A DNA stretch of 64,000 nt from the NCBI GenBank assembly GCA_020637855.1, contig JACKJR010000006.1, forward strand, positions 80,103-144,102. The letters are read 5' to 3'. Shown here in pieces: positions 26,828 through 37,511 of the stretch (position 1 is its first letter; each line of letters starts with the position of its first letter). A model generated the notes under the pieces. That model was given only the letters and a program-made list of their open reading frames with translations, was not told the origin of the DNA and searched no databases. The translations under genes were made by a program, and so were the position numbers. The stretch is from Rhodobiaceae bacterium. GTDB taxonomy: Bacteria > Pseudomonadota > Alphaproteobacteria > Rhizobiales > Tepidamorphaceae.

Positions 26828-27301
26828 TTACTGACCCGGATTGCGCTTGAGAATATCGAGCGTGGAGGGATCGAGCGCGATGATCACGCCGATTACCATC
26901 AGTACCGCCAGCCCGCCGATGATGGCCATGATAATACCGAAGGACAGCCGGCTTTCCTCGTATTCGTGCAGCAGTTCGTCGACATTGCGGCCCTGCCTTG
27001 GCGGCAGTTGCGTCAGGGTGCCTTCCGGCGGTCGTTGCGGGGGCTGATATGGCGGGGCTTTCGGCGCCTGGCGGGAACGCATGGCGAAAAGCCTGTCGAT
27101 ATTGGCCTCGATGTCGCTGATTGCGGTCTCGAGCTCCTGCATCTGCATGAGCCGCTGATAGGCGGACATCGGCGGATTGGATTGCGCGATCAGCTGATCC
27201 AGATGCGCGCGGGTTGCGGCATAAAGCTCCTGGCGCGCACCCGCATTGTCCGGGCCCAGTTCAACTGCCCGCCGCGCAAGTATCGCGTGAAACCGGTTCA
27301 T
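26828..27301 (-). CDS. Conserved hypothetical protein with C-terminal membrane anchor
   Basis: I do not recognise a named family. The 157-residue product begins MNRFHAILARRAVELGP and is helical and charged through about residue 75 (a probable coiled coil around LETAISDIEANIDRLF). A proline-rich linker follows (APPYQPPQRPPEGTLTQLPP), and a membrane helix near the end (IIMAIIGGLAVLMVIGVIIAL). It is probably a tail-anchored inner-membrane protein. It lies upstream of rmuC on the same strand, 43 bases away, so the two may be co-transcribed. Confidence 0.65.
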   Translation of the reverse strand: MNRFHAILARRAVELGPDNAGARQELYAATRAHLDQLIAQSNPPMSAYQRLMQMQELETAISDIEANIDRLFAMRSRQAPKAPPYQPPQRPPEGTLTQLPPRQGRNVDELLHEYEESRLSFGIIMAIIGGLAVLMVIGVIIALDPSTLDILKRNPGQ

Positions 27302-27442
27302 TGCCGTCGTATTGTCCGCACACCATGCCGCAACGCGGCACCTACCTTCGGTGCGCGTCGCCCCCCTATATCCAACATGTCAGGGTAATGGGCGCCGGTG
27401 TCAATAAACGGACAGAGATTTCCGCTGCGTTCTCGTAAACGA

Positions 27443-28624
<1,182 letters not shown>

Positions 28625-28865
28625 GAAGTTCAAACCCTGTGTCCGCTTGCGGCCCGGAGTCCGGACCGGAGATGCTCGATATGGTTTTCTTGAGGTTTAA
28701 GCACATTACACAGCGTGGCCAAAGCCCTGGCGGAAGGCATGGTTGACATGCATGCGGCGATTGTTGCCGTTTGCACCGCCTCAAAGCGTCGATAAGAGGG
28801 GGTGTTCTATATCGTCCGTCGCGACTAATGTTGCCCGCAAACTGAGATCCGACCCGGAAACACCA

Positions 28866-30191
28866 ATGCCTTCAACACCGCGTATGCTGCGTCTCGAGAC
28901 GCTTGATGCTGCTGAATACCAGCAGCTCCTCAAGCGCACGGAAGACGATCTCGAACCTTACATTGACGCCGTGCGTCCCGTTGTCGCCGATGTCGCCGAG
29001 CGTGGGGATGCCGCGCTTGTGGACTGCGCGAAGCGCTTTGACGGTGCCGATATATCGGCGGATGCGATCTGCGCCACAAAGGAAGATTTCGCGCGCGCCG
29101 AAGCCCGTCTCGATGACGACATCAAGGAAACCTTGCGCTTTGCCGCAGACGCCATCCGCCGCTTCCACGAAGCGCAGATGCCCGAGGACATGTGGCTGAA
29201 GGAAATGTCGCCGGGTGTGCTTGCGGGCGAACGCTGGACGCCGATCCGCGCGGTTGCCTGCTATGTGCCACGCGGCAAGGGCGCGTTTCCCTCCGTTGCC
29301 CTGATGACGACGATTCCGGCCAAAGTCGCAGGCGTCGAGGAGATCGCCGTGCTGACCCCGCCAGTGCAAGATGGCGGCATTGATGATGCGACGCTTTATG
29401 CCTGCGCCCTGTCGGGCATCTCGACCGTCTACAAGGCTGGCGGCGCGCAGGCGGTTGCCGCTGCCGCTTACGGAACAGGTACCATTCCGCGGTGCGACAA
29501 GATCGTCGGACCGGGAAGCCCGTGGTTCATGGCCGCCAAGCGGCTTCTGGCGGGGAAGATCGACCCCGGCTCGCCCGCAGGCCCAAGTGAATCGATCGTG
29601 ATCGCAGATCGCACCGCCGATGTGCGCAAGGTTGCGCTCGACGTGCTCAACGAGGCCGAGCACGGTGACGATTCCTCCGTCTATCTGGTCACCGACGACG
29701 AGGCTTTCGCCGACAAGGTGCGGGCGGAAATCATGTCGCTCTTCGAACACATGGGCGAGCAGCGCATCGGCTTTGCTTCCGCTGTTCTGTCCGGCGATCA
29801 TGGCGGCATCCTCGTTGCGCCGGATCGCGATGCGGCATGCCGTTTCGTTGATGATTATGCGCCCGAACACCTGATGGTGCACTCTGCCGACCCTTGGCCG
29901 TATCTGTCGCAATTGCGTCATGCCGGCGAAATATTGCTGGGCGAACATGCCGCGATTTCGATTGCCAATTTCGTCCTGGGGCCCAACCATGTCCTGCCGA
30001 CTTCCGGCGGAGCGCGCACGGCATCGCCACTGTCGGTCTTCGACTACATGAAGCGTCAGACGATTGCGCACCTGTCGGAAAGCGGTTACCGCGCACTTGC
30101 CCCGCATGCGCGCACGCTTGCCCGCTACGAAGGCTTCGATGCCCATGCCAATGCGGTTTCCCCGCTGCGCGACGGAAAAGACAGGCCCTGA
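28866..30191 (+). CDS. Histidinol dehydrogenase family protein, probably a paralogue with changed zinc ligands
   Basis: NAD-dependent dehydrogenase of the HisD fold, 441 residues from the ATG at 28866 (earlier ATG at 28743 is out of family range). It keeps the fold and NAD features (CYVPRGKGAFPS, CDKIVGPGS) and the catalytic pair Glu334-His335 (YAPEHLMV). In E. coli HisD, zinc is held by Gln259, His262, Asp360 and His419. By my alignment these are Glu263, His266, Asn368 and His427 here, so two of four differ. This, and the lack of other his genes, suggests a different alcohol substrate. HisD-fold enzymes acting on sulfonated diols (HpsN) are one precedent. mprF follows after 27 bases. Confidence 0.8.
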   Translation: MPSTPRMLRLETLDAAEYQQLLKRTEDDLEPYIDAVRPVVADVAERGDAALVDCAKRFDGADISADAICATKEDFARAEARLDDDIKETLRFAADAIRRFHEAQMPEDMWLKEMSPGVLAGERWTPIRAVACYVPRGKGAFPSVALMTTIPAKVAGVEEIAVLTPPVQDGGIDDATLYACALSGISTVYKAGGAQAVAAAAYGTGTIPRCDKIVGPGSPWFMAAKRLLAGKIDPGSPAGPSESIVIADRTADVRKVALDVLNEAEHGDDSSVYLVTDDEAFADKVRAEIMSLFEHMGEQRIGFASAVLSGDHGGILVAPDRDAACRFVDDYAPEHLMVHSADPWPYLSQLRHAGEILLGEHAAISIANFVLGPNHVLPTSGGARTASPLSVFDYMKRQTIAHLSESGYRALAPHARTLARYEGFDAHANAVSPLRDGKDRP

Positions 30192-30218
30192 GCTGGATTT
30201 GCCGGGAAGGCGCCGCTG

Positions 30219-32801
30219 ATGACGGAAATCCAGGCCTCGGTGTTGGCGGCGTCCCGCGAACGGCTCTGGCGCTGGCTGGCCGCCGGGGCCAGCATGATCG
30301 TCTTCGCCGCAGCGTTGTTCGCGCTCAACCGCCTGTTGGCGGACGTGCGCATCGGCGAGGTCATGGCGGCCTTCTCCTCGGTGACCCGTCAGGCCCTGTT
30401 TTCCAGCATCGGCCTCACCGCTCTCAGCTATCTGACGCTCACCGGCTATGACGCGGTTGCTCTCAGGCACCTCAATCTGAAAGTGCCCTATGGCCACACC
30501 GCGCTTGCCTCCTTCACCAGCTACGCCTTCTCCAACAACATCGGTCTTGCGCTTCTGACCGGCGGATCTATCCGCTACCGCATCTATTCGCTGGAAGGCC
30601 TGACCGCCGTCGACATCGCCGCGCTGACCGGCATCTCGACCCTGACGTTTTTCCTCGGCGCGCTTTGTGCGTTGGGAATCGTGATGGTCGTCGAGCCCGT
30701 GACGCTTGGTGCGATCGATCGCCTGCCGATCACCATCAACCAGATGATCGGCATCATCATGCTGGCGGCGCTTGCGGTCTATTGCATCTGGGTGTCGCTG
30801 CGACAGCGCGCGCTCATGGTGCGCGGATTCCGGCTGCGGCTTCCCGGTGCCGCGCTGACGCTGAGCCAGATTGCCATCGCGGTCACCGATATCGTGTTCG
30901 CGTCGGCTGCACTCTATGTGCTGATGCCGCCCGAACTTGGCGTGGACTACACCGCATTTGCCGGTGTCTTCGTCGCGGCCCTGACGCTTGGCATTCTGGC
31001 TCATACGCCCGGTGGCATCGGTGTGTTCGAGGCGATGATCCTGATCGCGCTTCCCGAGGCTCCGCCCGATGTCATACTCGGACGCCTGATCCTGTTCCGC
31101 TGCGTCTACTACCTGCTGCCGCTTGGCGTCGCAGCAGGGTTGTTCGCCCTCAACGAGGCATTGCATCCCGCCGGCGTCGCGCGGCGGCTGGGTGACAGGG
31201 CGCTTGCCGTCGGTGGCGCGGCGGCACCGCAGCTGCTTGGCGTTCTGGTGCTGGCATGTGGCGCACTGGTTCTGCTTTCCGGCGCTGCAACGCCGGATCA
31301 CGCCCGCCATGACTGGATATCCGGACTGCTGCCCGGTTTCATCCGCGACGGTGCGCATATGACCGCGGGGCTCGCCGGTGTGTCGCTGGTGATCTTGTCG
31401 CGCGGCCTGTTCCGGCGCCTGACCCATGCCTGGCGTTACGCGGTTATTGCGCTGGGTGTCGGGGCCGTGTCGGTTGTCTTGCGCGGACTGGATTTCGAGG
31501 AAGCCTCGATTCTTGTCTTCGCGCTGTTCGTGCTGCTGGGCACGCGGCGCGGGTTTGCCAGGCGTGGGCGGGTTCGTGCCCAGACCTATTCAGCAGCCTG
31601 GATCGCGGTGATCGTCACAGTGGTTGGATTTTCGCTGTGGATCGGAGTTCTGGCTTACGGCCAGCAGGGCCTTGATCCCGAAGCGCTGATGCGTTTCGGC
31701 CCGCAGGAGGATGCGGCTCGCTTCATGCGCACCTCGCTCTCCGTGGTGCTCTGCGCGCTCGTATTCATCGCCATCACGGCACTGCGGCTGCACGAGGAAC
31801 CCGATACCGCACCGGTTATCCCGCTGGCGGTGCGTGCCATCGTGCGCAAGTCATCGGACCCGACAGCCCGGCTCGCATTTTCAGGCGACAAGCGGTTCCT
31901 TGTCGATGATGCCGATACCGCATTCCTGATGTATGCGGTCCAGCGGCGTTCCTGGATCGCCATCGGCATGCCGCAAGGCGCCATCGAAGCAGCCCCTGGC
32001 CTGCTGTGGCGGTTTCGCGAACTTGCAGAACTGGAAGGCGGGATTCCCGCGGTTTTCAACGTTGCGGAAAACGATGGACCGGCTCTGGAGGAGATCGGCC
32101 TTGTGCTGGCGCATATCGGCGACCGTGCCGTTGTTTCAACCGCGCCGGCATCCTTCTCCCCCGGCATGCCCTCCGGCTGGTCGGTATTGCCTGCAGCGGA
32201 AATGGATGGCGACGTGCCATCGGCAAGGCTTGCTGAAATCGAAACGGCATGGCGCGCGCGTCACCCCTTCGCCGAGACAGGGTTCATGCAGGGCAGGCTT
32301 TCACCCGATGGTGCAGCGCGTGGCGATCTCGTGTTGCTTGTCCGGGAATACCGGATCGAGGGGTTCGCTGTGATCTGGACCGAAGGCACCAAGGAAGCGG
32401 TTCTGGATGTGTTGCGCCTGTCGGACGAAGCCGAGGCAGAGCTGGGAGAAAAGGCGCTCGAAGCGCTCGTGCATTGTGCGATTTCCCACGCATGCAGCGT
32501 TGGCGCCAAGCGGATGCGTATCGGCCTCGTCCCCCCTGAAGGGCTGGACAAATTCTTGCTGGCGCCAGCCTTGCAGCATGCCGGCCCTGCATTCTGGTCT
32601 CACGGCGGCCATTTCGCGAATGCCGCGGATCTGCGCCGTTTCGCCCTTTCCTTCGGTCCCGATCTGCAGCCACGCCACATCGCCACTGCTGGCGGTGTGG
32701 TGCTGAGTGCGGCCGTCATGGACACGGCAACTTTGATGACGGGGCGTCCTCTGCCACGCCGGCCGCGCCTCGACATTCGCCCGGAAACACCGGGAACATG
32801 A
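30219..32801 (+). CDS. mprF: MprF/LpiA-type lysylphosphatidylglycerol synthase-flippase
   Basis: Large membrane enzyme of 860 residues that moves lysine from Lys-tRNA to phosphatidylglycerol and flips the product, reducing negative surface charge and raising resistance to cationic peptides and acid. The N-terminal two-thirds hold about 14 hydrophobic helices, with the flippase signature SFTSYAFSNNIGLALLTGGSIRYR and the HTPGGIGVFEA segment. The cytoplasmic C-terminal domain (from about residue 540) is the GNAT-like synthase (FLVDDADTAFLMYAVQRRSWIAIG, with ARGDLVLLV). It follows the HisD-like gene by 27 bases and may share its transcript. Confidence 0.93.
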   Translation: MTEIQASVLAASRERLWRWLAAGASMIVFAAALFALNRLLADVRIGEVMAAFSSVTRQALFSSIGLTALSYLTLTGYDAVALRHLNLKVPYGHTALASFTSYAFSNNIGLALLTGGSIRYRIYSLEGLTAVDIAALTGISTLTFFLGALCALGIVMVVEPVTLGAIDRLPITINQMIGIIMLAALAVYCIWVSLRQRALMVRGFRLRLPGAALTLSQIAIAVTDIVFASAALYVLMPPELGVDYTAFAGVFVAALTLGILAHTPGGIGVFEAMILIALPEAPPDVILGRLILFRCVYYLLPLGVAAGLFALNEALHPAGVARRLGDRALAVGGAAAPQLLGVLVLACGALVLLSGAATPDHARHDWISGLLPGFIRDGAHMTAGLAGVSLVILSRGLFRRLTHAWRYAVIALGVGAVSVVLRGLDFEEASILVFALFVLLGTRRGFARRGRVRAQTYSAAWIAVIVTVVGFSLWIGVLAYGQQGLDPEALMRFGPQEDAARFMRTSLSVVLCALVFIAITALRLHEEPDTAPVIPLAVRAIVRKSSDPTARLAFSGDKRFLVDDADTAFLMYAVQRRSWIAIGMPQGAIEAAPGLLWRFRELAELEGGIPAVFNVAENDGPALEEIGLVLAHIGDRAVVSTAPASFSPGMPSGWSVLPAAEMDGDVPSARLAEIETAWRARHPFAETGFMQGRLSPDGAARGDLVLLVREYRIEGFAVIWTEGTKEAVLDVLRLSDEAEAELGEKALEALVHCAISHACSVGAKRMRIGLVPPEGLDKFLLAPALQHAGPAFWSHGGHFANAADLRRFALSFGPDLQPRHIATAGGVVLSAAVMDTATLMTGRPLPRRPRLDIRPETPGT

Positions 32802-32888
32802 AAGCTTAGGCTTGCTAGCGGGGCCTTTCGTCTCCATGTTCGGCGTTCAGATCACGATTCACGTCCGTGCCAGGCCGCTATTCCCCGA

Positions 32889-33977
32889 ATGCCGCGAACA
32901 CAGCCTTTCAAACTGCTGACCGCAATTTTCCGGCGCTGCCTGGCCATTACGCTTGCTGCTGTTGCCGCAACCGCTACGCCTGCAACGGCCCAGGAGCAGA
33001 AGACGCTCTCGCTTTACAACTGGCCGAACTACTTCCCGCCAAACCTGTTGCGGCGGTTCGAGGCGGAAACCGGAATTCACGTCCAGCTCGGGATTTACGA
33101 TTCCAACGAGCAGATGATCGAACGCATCCGCAAGCCCGATCATGGCTACGACCTCGTAGTGCCGAGCGACTATGCCGCCGCGCAGATGATCCAGGAAGGG
33201 CTTGTCGAAACCCTTGATGCGTCGGCCCTGCCGAATTTCGCAAACGTCTTACCGCCGCACGATGCGCCGTCATTCGATCCCGCCCGCAAATTCACCGCAC
33301 CATACATGTGGGGCACGGTCGGCTTCGCCTATGACAGCAAGGCCGTTGGCGATGCACCGGTCCCGGAAAGCTGGTCGGTGCTGTTCGAGCCGCCCACCGC
33401 ACTGCAAGGCCGCATTGCAATGCTCGACGACGAAGTCGAGGTGTTCAGCGCTGCCGCATACTATCTCGGGCTCGATCCGTGCAGTGGCGACGAAGCCCAG
33501 CATGGGCGCATTCTCGAATTGCTGGAGAAACAGGCGGCAAGCGTCGCGGAATATGATTCCAATGGCACCGTTACACGGATGCTGACGGGAGCCGTTGCCG
33601 CACATATGCAATGGAACACGTCGGCCCATCGGGTGCGTCAGTCGCGCCAGGATGTCGTCTACGTCTATCCGCAGGAGGGGCTTCACTGGTGGCAGGATAA
33701 TTTCGCCATCCCCCGCGGGGCGCCCAATATCGAGGCGGCGCGCACATTCGTGAACTGGATGCTCAGTCCCCGCAATGCCGCCGAGGCGTCGAACTTTACC
33801 GGCTACATGAATGCGGTCCGCGGGTCGGCCGAATTCCTTGAACCGGCCCTGCGCGAGGACCCGGCGATCAACATGCCGGAAGGCTATGCGGACCGCTTGC
33901 GGACCGCTCCGGTCTGTCCCTCCGCCATCCAGAACATGCGTCACGAACTCTGGCAGAAACTGCGCGGGGCTGACTGA
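32889..33977 (+). CDS. Periplasmic polyamine-type binding protein (PotD/PotF-like), orphan
   Basis: Extracellular solute-binding protein of 362 residues for an ABC importer. A signal peptide ends TPATAQEQ. The mature start LSLYNWPNYFPPNLLRRFEAETG and the segments YDLVVPSDYAAAQMI and PYMWGTVGFAYD are typical of PotD/PotF proteins. No permease or ATPase gene is adjacent, so it may serve a system elsewhere or act as a sensor. It converges with engB, leaving 9 bases between the stops. Confidence 0.88.
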   Translation: MPRTQPFKLLTAIFRRCLAITLAAVAATATPATAQEQKTLSLYNWPNYFPPNLLRRFEAETGIHVQLGIYDSNEQMIERIRKPDHGYDLVVPSDYAAAQMIQEGLVETLDASALPNFANVLPPHDAPSFDPARKFTAPYMWGTVGFAYDSKAVGDAPVPESWSVLFEPPTALQGRIAMLDDEVEVFSAAAYYLGLDPCSGDEAQHGRILELLEKQAASVAEYDSNGTVTRMLTGAVAAHMQWNTSAHRVRQSRQDVVYVYPQEGLHWWQDNFAIPRGAPNIEAARTFVNWMLSPRNAAEASNFTGYMNAVRGSAEFLEPALREDPAINMPEGYADRLRTAPVCPSAIQNMRHELWQKLRGAD

Positions 33978-33986
33978 GGCAGGCGT

Positions 33987-34640
33987 CTAGCCGGACGCGG
34001 GCAATGCAAGCCCGTGGATGGTCTGCCGCAATGCGTCGATCCCGGCCCCGGTATTGCTTGAGGTGGCAATGATGCCGGGAAACGCTGCCGGGTGCTTCGC
34101 CACCGCAGCTTCGGTATCCGCAATCCGCTTTTCCAGTTCCGCAGGTTTCAGCTTGTCGGTCTTGGTCAGCACCGCCTGCCAGGATACGGCAGAGACATCG
34201 AGCGTCTCCATGACCGGCTCGTCTGCAGCCTTGATGCCATGGCGGGCATCAATCAGCAGGAACACACGGGCAAGGTTGACGCGGCCGCGCAGGTAGTCGT
34301 GGATCAGCCCGGTCCATGTCTTGACCACGGCCTTCGGCGCGCTGGCATAGCCGTGGCCGGGCAGGTCGACAATACGGATGCGCCCGCCGGCATCGAAGAA
34401 ATTGATCTCGCGCGTGCGCCCCGGCGTGCCGGACGTGCGGGCAAGCTGGCGCCGCCCTGTAACGGCGTTGATCAGGCTGGACTTGCCCACGTTGGAACGC
34501 CCGGCAAAGGCGATTTCGGGCACATCGGTCGAGGGCAGGCTTGCCATTGCCGTGACGCCGAGCATGAAGTCGATGCGCCCGGCAAACAGCTTGCGCGCAT
34601 CCTCCGCCGCGTCGGCTGCCGTGTGCCCCGGCTCGTCCAT
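33987..34640 (-). CDS. engB: Ribosome biogenesis GTP-binding protein EngB/YihA
   Basis: Essential GTPase of 217 residues for assembly of the large ribosomal subunit. G1 is GRSNVGKSSL, G3 is DLPGHGYA and G4 is TKTDK. The family segment RTSGTPGRTREINFF (G2 region) is present. I use the ATG at 34640, 7 bases after the yidC stop; the frame is open further up but reads into yidC. It is the last gene of the rpmH-rnpA-yidC-engB cluster. Confidence 0.95.
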   Translation of the reverse strand: MDEPGHTAADAAEDARKLFAGRIDFMLGVTAMASLPSTDVPEIAFAGRSNVGKSSLINAVTGRRQLARTSGTPGRTREINFFDAGGRIRIVDLPGHGYASAPKAVVKTWTGLIHDYLRGRVNLARVFLLIDARHGIKAADEPVMETLDVSAVSWQAVLTKTDKLKPAELEKRIADTEAAVAKHPAAFPGIIATSSNTGAGIDALRQTIHGLALPASG

Positions 34641-34647
34641 GACGATG

Positions 34648-36486
34648 CTACTTCTTGGCTTCTTCGGACTTGTTTCTTCGGAACAGGGCGCGGGTATTTT
34701 CCCAGATGTCCACATCCACCCCCTGCCGCTTCATGATCGTGTACTGCTGCAGGATCGACAGCGTGTTGTTCCAGGTCCAGTAGATGACGAGACCTGCCGG
34801 AAACGATGCCAGCATGAACATGAAGATCAGCGGCATCCAGGCGAAGATCATCGCCTGTGTCGGGTCCGGCGGCGGCGGGTTGAGGCGCATCTGGATGAAC
34901 ATCGAGATGCCCATCGCCAGAGGCCAGATGCCAAGCATGAGAATCTGCGGAGGGTCCCACGGGATAGCGCCGAACAGGTTGAAGATCGTCGTCGGGTCCG
35001 GAGCCGACAAGTCCTTGATCCAGCCGAAGAACGGCGCGTGGCGCATTTCGATGGTGACGAACAGCACCTTGTAGAGCGCGAAGAACACGGGGATCTGGAC
35101 GACAATGGGAAGGCAGCCCGACAGCGGGTTGATCTTTTCCTTCTTGTACAGCTCCATCAGCGCCTGCTGCTGCTTCATCTTGTCTTCGGCATAGCGTTCG
35201 CGGATTTTCTGCATCTCCGGCTGCACCTTCTTCATGCCCGCCATCGACTTGTAGGACTTGTTGGCGAGCGGGAAGAACGCGAGCTTGAGCAGCACCGTGA
35301 CCAGCAGGATTGCGATGCCGAAATTGCCGAAGAACTTGAAGAAGTAGTCGATCGCATAGAACAGCGGCTTGGTGATGAAATAGAACCAGCCCCAGTCGAT
35401 CAGCAGTTCGAAACGGTCGATCCCGAGATTATTTTCATAGCCATCGATGATCGAAACCTGCTTGGCGCCCGCAAAAAGCCGGTTGGATACGCTGGCTTCG
35501 CCGCCAGCCGGGATGCTCAGGGCTTCACGCAGGTAATCCGACTGGTAGGTCGTGACGTTCTGCCCGCCGGAAGTCACTGATCCGGAAGCAAAGCGCGCCT
35601 TGAAGTTCGAACCCTGATCGGGAATCAGGGCAGCCGCCCAGTATTTGTCTGTGATGCCGAGCCAGCCGCCAGTGGTCTCGAAGGTCTGCGGACCGTCATC
35701 GGTCAGATCATCGTAGTCGATTTCCTTCAGGCCATCCTCGCCGAGAACCCCGATGAGGCCCTCGTGCAGGATATAGAAACTTTTCGTATCCGGCTTGCCG
35801 TGGCGCGAAATCAGTCCGTAGGGAAACAGCGACACCGCCGTTTCAGATTCGTTTGTGACGGTATCCGTGACCGTGAACATGAACTGGGGATCGACTTCGA
35901 GCTTGCGGCGGAACGTCAGGCCTCCAGCCTTGTAGACAATGGTGACCGGATTGCCTGGTGTCAGCTTTTCACCGGATTCCACCTGCCACAGCGTGTTGGC
36001 GTCCGGCGTCGCAACGTTCTGGCCTGCCGCGCCCACGAAACCGAATTCGGCGTAGTATGGGTGGGGACTGCCGGATGGCGACAGCAACACGATCTGATCG
36101 CTCTTGGGATCGACCGTTTCGCGATAATCGCTCAGAACCACGTCATCGATGCGCCCGCCCTTGAGCGAGATCGAGCCATGCATTTCCGGTGTTTCGACCG
36201 TAATGCGTGATGTTTGTGCCAGCGCTGTCTGCCGGTCCATCGCCGGCAATGCGGTTGCCGAACCCTGAGCGCCCATGGCGGGCGTGGCCTCGCCCGGCTT
36301 GGGGACGCCGACACCGCCTTGCCCCGCCCCTGCGGCCTTGCCGGCTTCCACGGCAGCCTGCTGCTCGCGCAGTGCCTGTTCCTGCTGCTGGCGTTCCATT
36401 TGCGGCACGTTGTAGGCGTAGTGCCAGCTGATCAGCACTATGAAGGACAGCGCAATGGCGATCAGGTAGTTCCGGTTGTCGATCAT
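34648..36486 (-). CDS. yidC: Membrane protein insertase YidC
   Basis: Inserts and folds inner-membrane proteins, alone or with SecYEG. The 612-residue product has a first membrane helix (NYLIAIALSFIVLISWHYAYN), a Gln/Ala-rich linker, a large periplasmic beta domain (about residues 75-360), and the conserved five-helix core. Core markers are KLAFFPLANKSYKSMAGMKK, LPIVVQIPVFFALYKVLFV and a C-terminal basic stretch. It overlaps the end of rnpA by four bases. Confidence 0.95.
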   Translation of the reverse strand: MIDNRNYLIAIALSFIVLISWHYAYNVPQMERQQQEQALREQQAAVEAGKAAGAGQGGVGVPKPGEATPAMGAQGSATALPAMDRQTALAQTSRITVETPEMHGSISLKGGRIDDVVLSDYRETVDPKSDQIVLLSPSGSPHPYYAEFGFVGAAGQNVATPDANTLWQVESGEKLTPGNPVTIVYKAGGLTFRRKLEVDPQFMFTVTDTVTNESETAVSLFPYGLISRHGKPDTKSFYILHEGLIGVLGEDGLKEIDYDDLTDDGPQTFETTGGWLGITDKYWAAALIPDQGSNFKARFASGSVTSGGQNVTTYQSDYLREALSIPAGGEASVSNRLFAGAKQVSIIDGYENNLGIDRFELLIDWGWFYFITKPLFYAIDYFFKFFGNFGIAILLVTVLLKLAFFPLANKSYKSMAGMKKVQPEMQKIRERYAEDKMKQQQALMELYKKEKINPLSGCLPIVVQIPVFFALYKVLFVTIEMRHAPFFGWIKDLSAPDPTTIFNLFGAIPWDPPQILMLGIWPLAMGISMFIQMRLNPPPPDPTQAMIFAWMPLIFMFMLASFPAGLVIYWTWNNTLSILQQYTIMKRQGVDVDIWENTRALFRRNKSEEAKK

Positions 36487-36902
36487 CGGGAGCCCATTTT
36501 ATGTGCGGGCCCTGCTGCCTGTGCAGGGCGGGGAGCGTTTCCGGTTCGGTGCACGCTCACGATGGCGCTTTCAAGGTCTTTCGCCAGCAAATCGAAGGAT
36601 AGGGTTAGCGCCGCGGGGCGGGCAATCACCACATAATCGTATCCCGGCTGCAAGGTTCCGGGCTCCAGGGCGCGCAGAATATGGCGCAACCTGCGCTTGA
36701 TCCTGTTGCGCTGAACCGCCCCGCCTGTCTTGCGGCTGACGGTCAGGCCGGCGCGGGTCACGTTCACGCCGGGTTCGTCCCGATGCCTCGCCCGCAGGAC
36801 GAATGCCTGACGAACCGCCTTGCGGCCAGCCTGCGCGCGCAGAAAATCCGCCCGGCGTCGCAGGATTTGAACCTCCGCGGGCATGAAGCTTCCGGCGCTC
36901 AT
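36483..36902 (-). CDS. rnpA: Ribonuclease P protein component
   Basis: Protein subunit of RNase P, which trims tRNA 5' ends. The 139-residue product has the RNR motif (VQRNRIKRRLRH) and the central VSRKTGG segment that contacts pre-tRNA. The ATG at 36902 is chosen because it follows rpmH by 53 bases; a second ATG six codons on (MPAEVQIL) is also possible. A longer open frame upstream overlaps rpmH and is not used. Its end overlaps the yidC start (ATGA). Confidence 0.9.
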   Translation of the reverse strand: MSAGSFMPAEVQILRRRADFLRAQAGRKAVRQAFVLRARHRDEPGVNVTRAGLTVSRKTGGAVQRNRIKRRLRHILRALEPGTLQPGYDYVVIARPAALTLSFDLLAKDLESAIVSVHRTGNAPRPAQAAGPAHKMGSR

Positions 36903-36955
36903 GGGTGACGCTGGCTCCGTCGGGCCGGTGTAATCGTCAACCGGCTGCGGGGCGC

Positions 36956-37090
36956 TCAGGCCGACAGCCGCTTGCGGCCGCGGGCCCGGCGGCGGGCAAG
37001 AACCTTGCGGCCGTTCTTGGTGGCCATGCGGGCGCGGAAGCCATGGCGGCGCTTGCGCACGAGGCGGCTTGGTTGAAAGGTCCGTTTCAC
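36956..37090 (-). CDS. rpmH: 50S ribosomal protein L34
   Basis: Basic 44-residue ribosomal protein with the full family pattern: KRTFQPSRLVRKRRHGFRAR at the start and ARRRARGRKRLSA at the end. It starts with GTG at 37090, the only start that gives the family length. It heads the rpmH-rnpA-yidC-engB cluster, with a good promoter about 215 bases upstream. Confidence 0.96.
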   Translation of the reverse strand: MKRTFQPSRLVRKRRHGFRARMATKNGRKVLARRRARGRKRLSA

Positions 37091-37511
37091 GGCACATCTC
37101 CATCCATTTCGGTGCGCCGGCTGTTTGCAGGCCGCATCGGCCGCCGCATTCCGCACGCATTCTGATCTTTGGCAGGCTGCCCGGATGTTTCGCGCTGAAA
37201 CACCGGCCGTTTGCCACTTCCTGTCCGCCGTTGCGCATGACCGCACCCTGACGGGTTCTTGTGGCAAACGCGTAACGCGCGGGCGATGGCGCCTGCGTTG
37301 CGCGGCTTATACGGGAGGGTGGAGGGACAAGTCAACGCGCCAAAGGCGCTTCTTTATACGCAGATCACGCAACAGACGGTAATTCTCACTTGTCGGTGAA
37401 TTCAGCGCGAGAACCCATGCAGTTTGCGAAAGAGTTGTTAGGTAGAGACGATCCTGCCGTACCCGCGCGTGCAGGAACATGATACTTGAATGACAGTCAG
37501 GGCAGGATCCT
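37091..37511. other. Intergenic region upstream of rpmH and of the TVP38-family gene
   Basis: A divergent gap of 421 bases. It holds the rpmH promoter and a long 5' leader of about 210 bases for the ribosomal gene. No gene, riboswitch or strong hairpin terminator was seen. A short GCGCC-AAA-GGCGC hairpin (37337-37349) borders the -35 element. Confidence 0.6.
37306..37335 (-). promoter_or_regulatory. Housekeeping-type promoter for rpmH-rnpA-yidC-engB
   Basis: On the minus strand the -35 element TTGACT (37330-37335) and the -10 element TATAAG (37306-37311) are separated by 18 bases. Both are close to the alphaproteobacterial RpoD consensus. The start of transcription would be near 37299, leaving a leader of about 210 bases before rpmH. 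Confidence 0.7.

Noticed and set aside
28872..31427. 851-codon minus-strand open frame opposite the HisD-like and mprF genes
   Set aside because: The sense-strand genes have clear motifs. The antisense product is low in complexity, rich in Arg, Gln, His and Asp, and lacks any domain.
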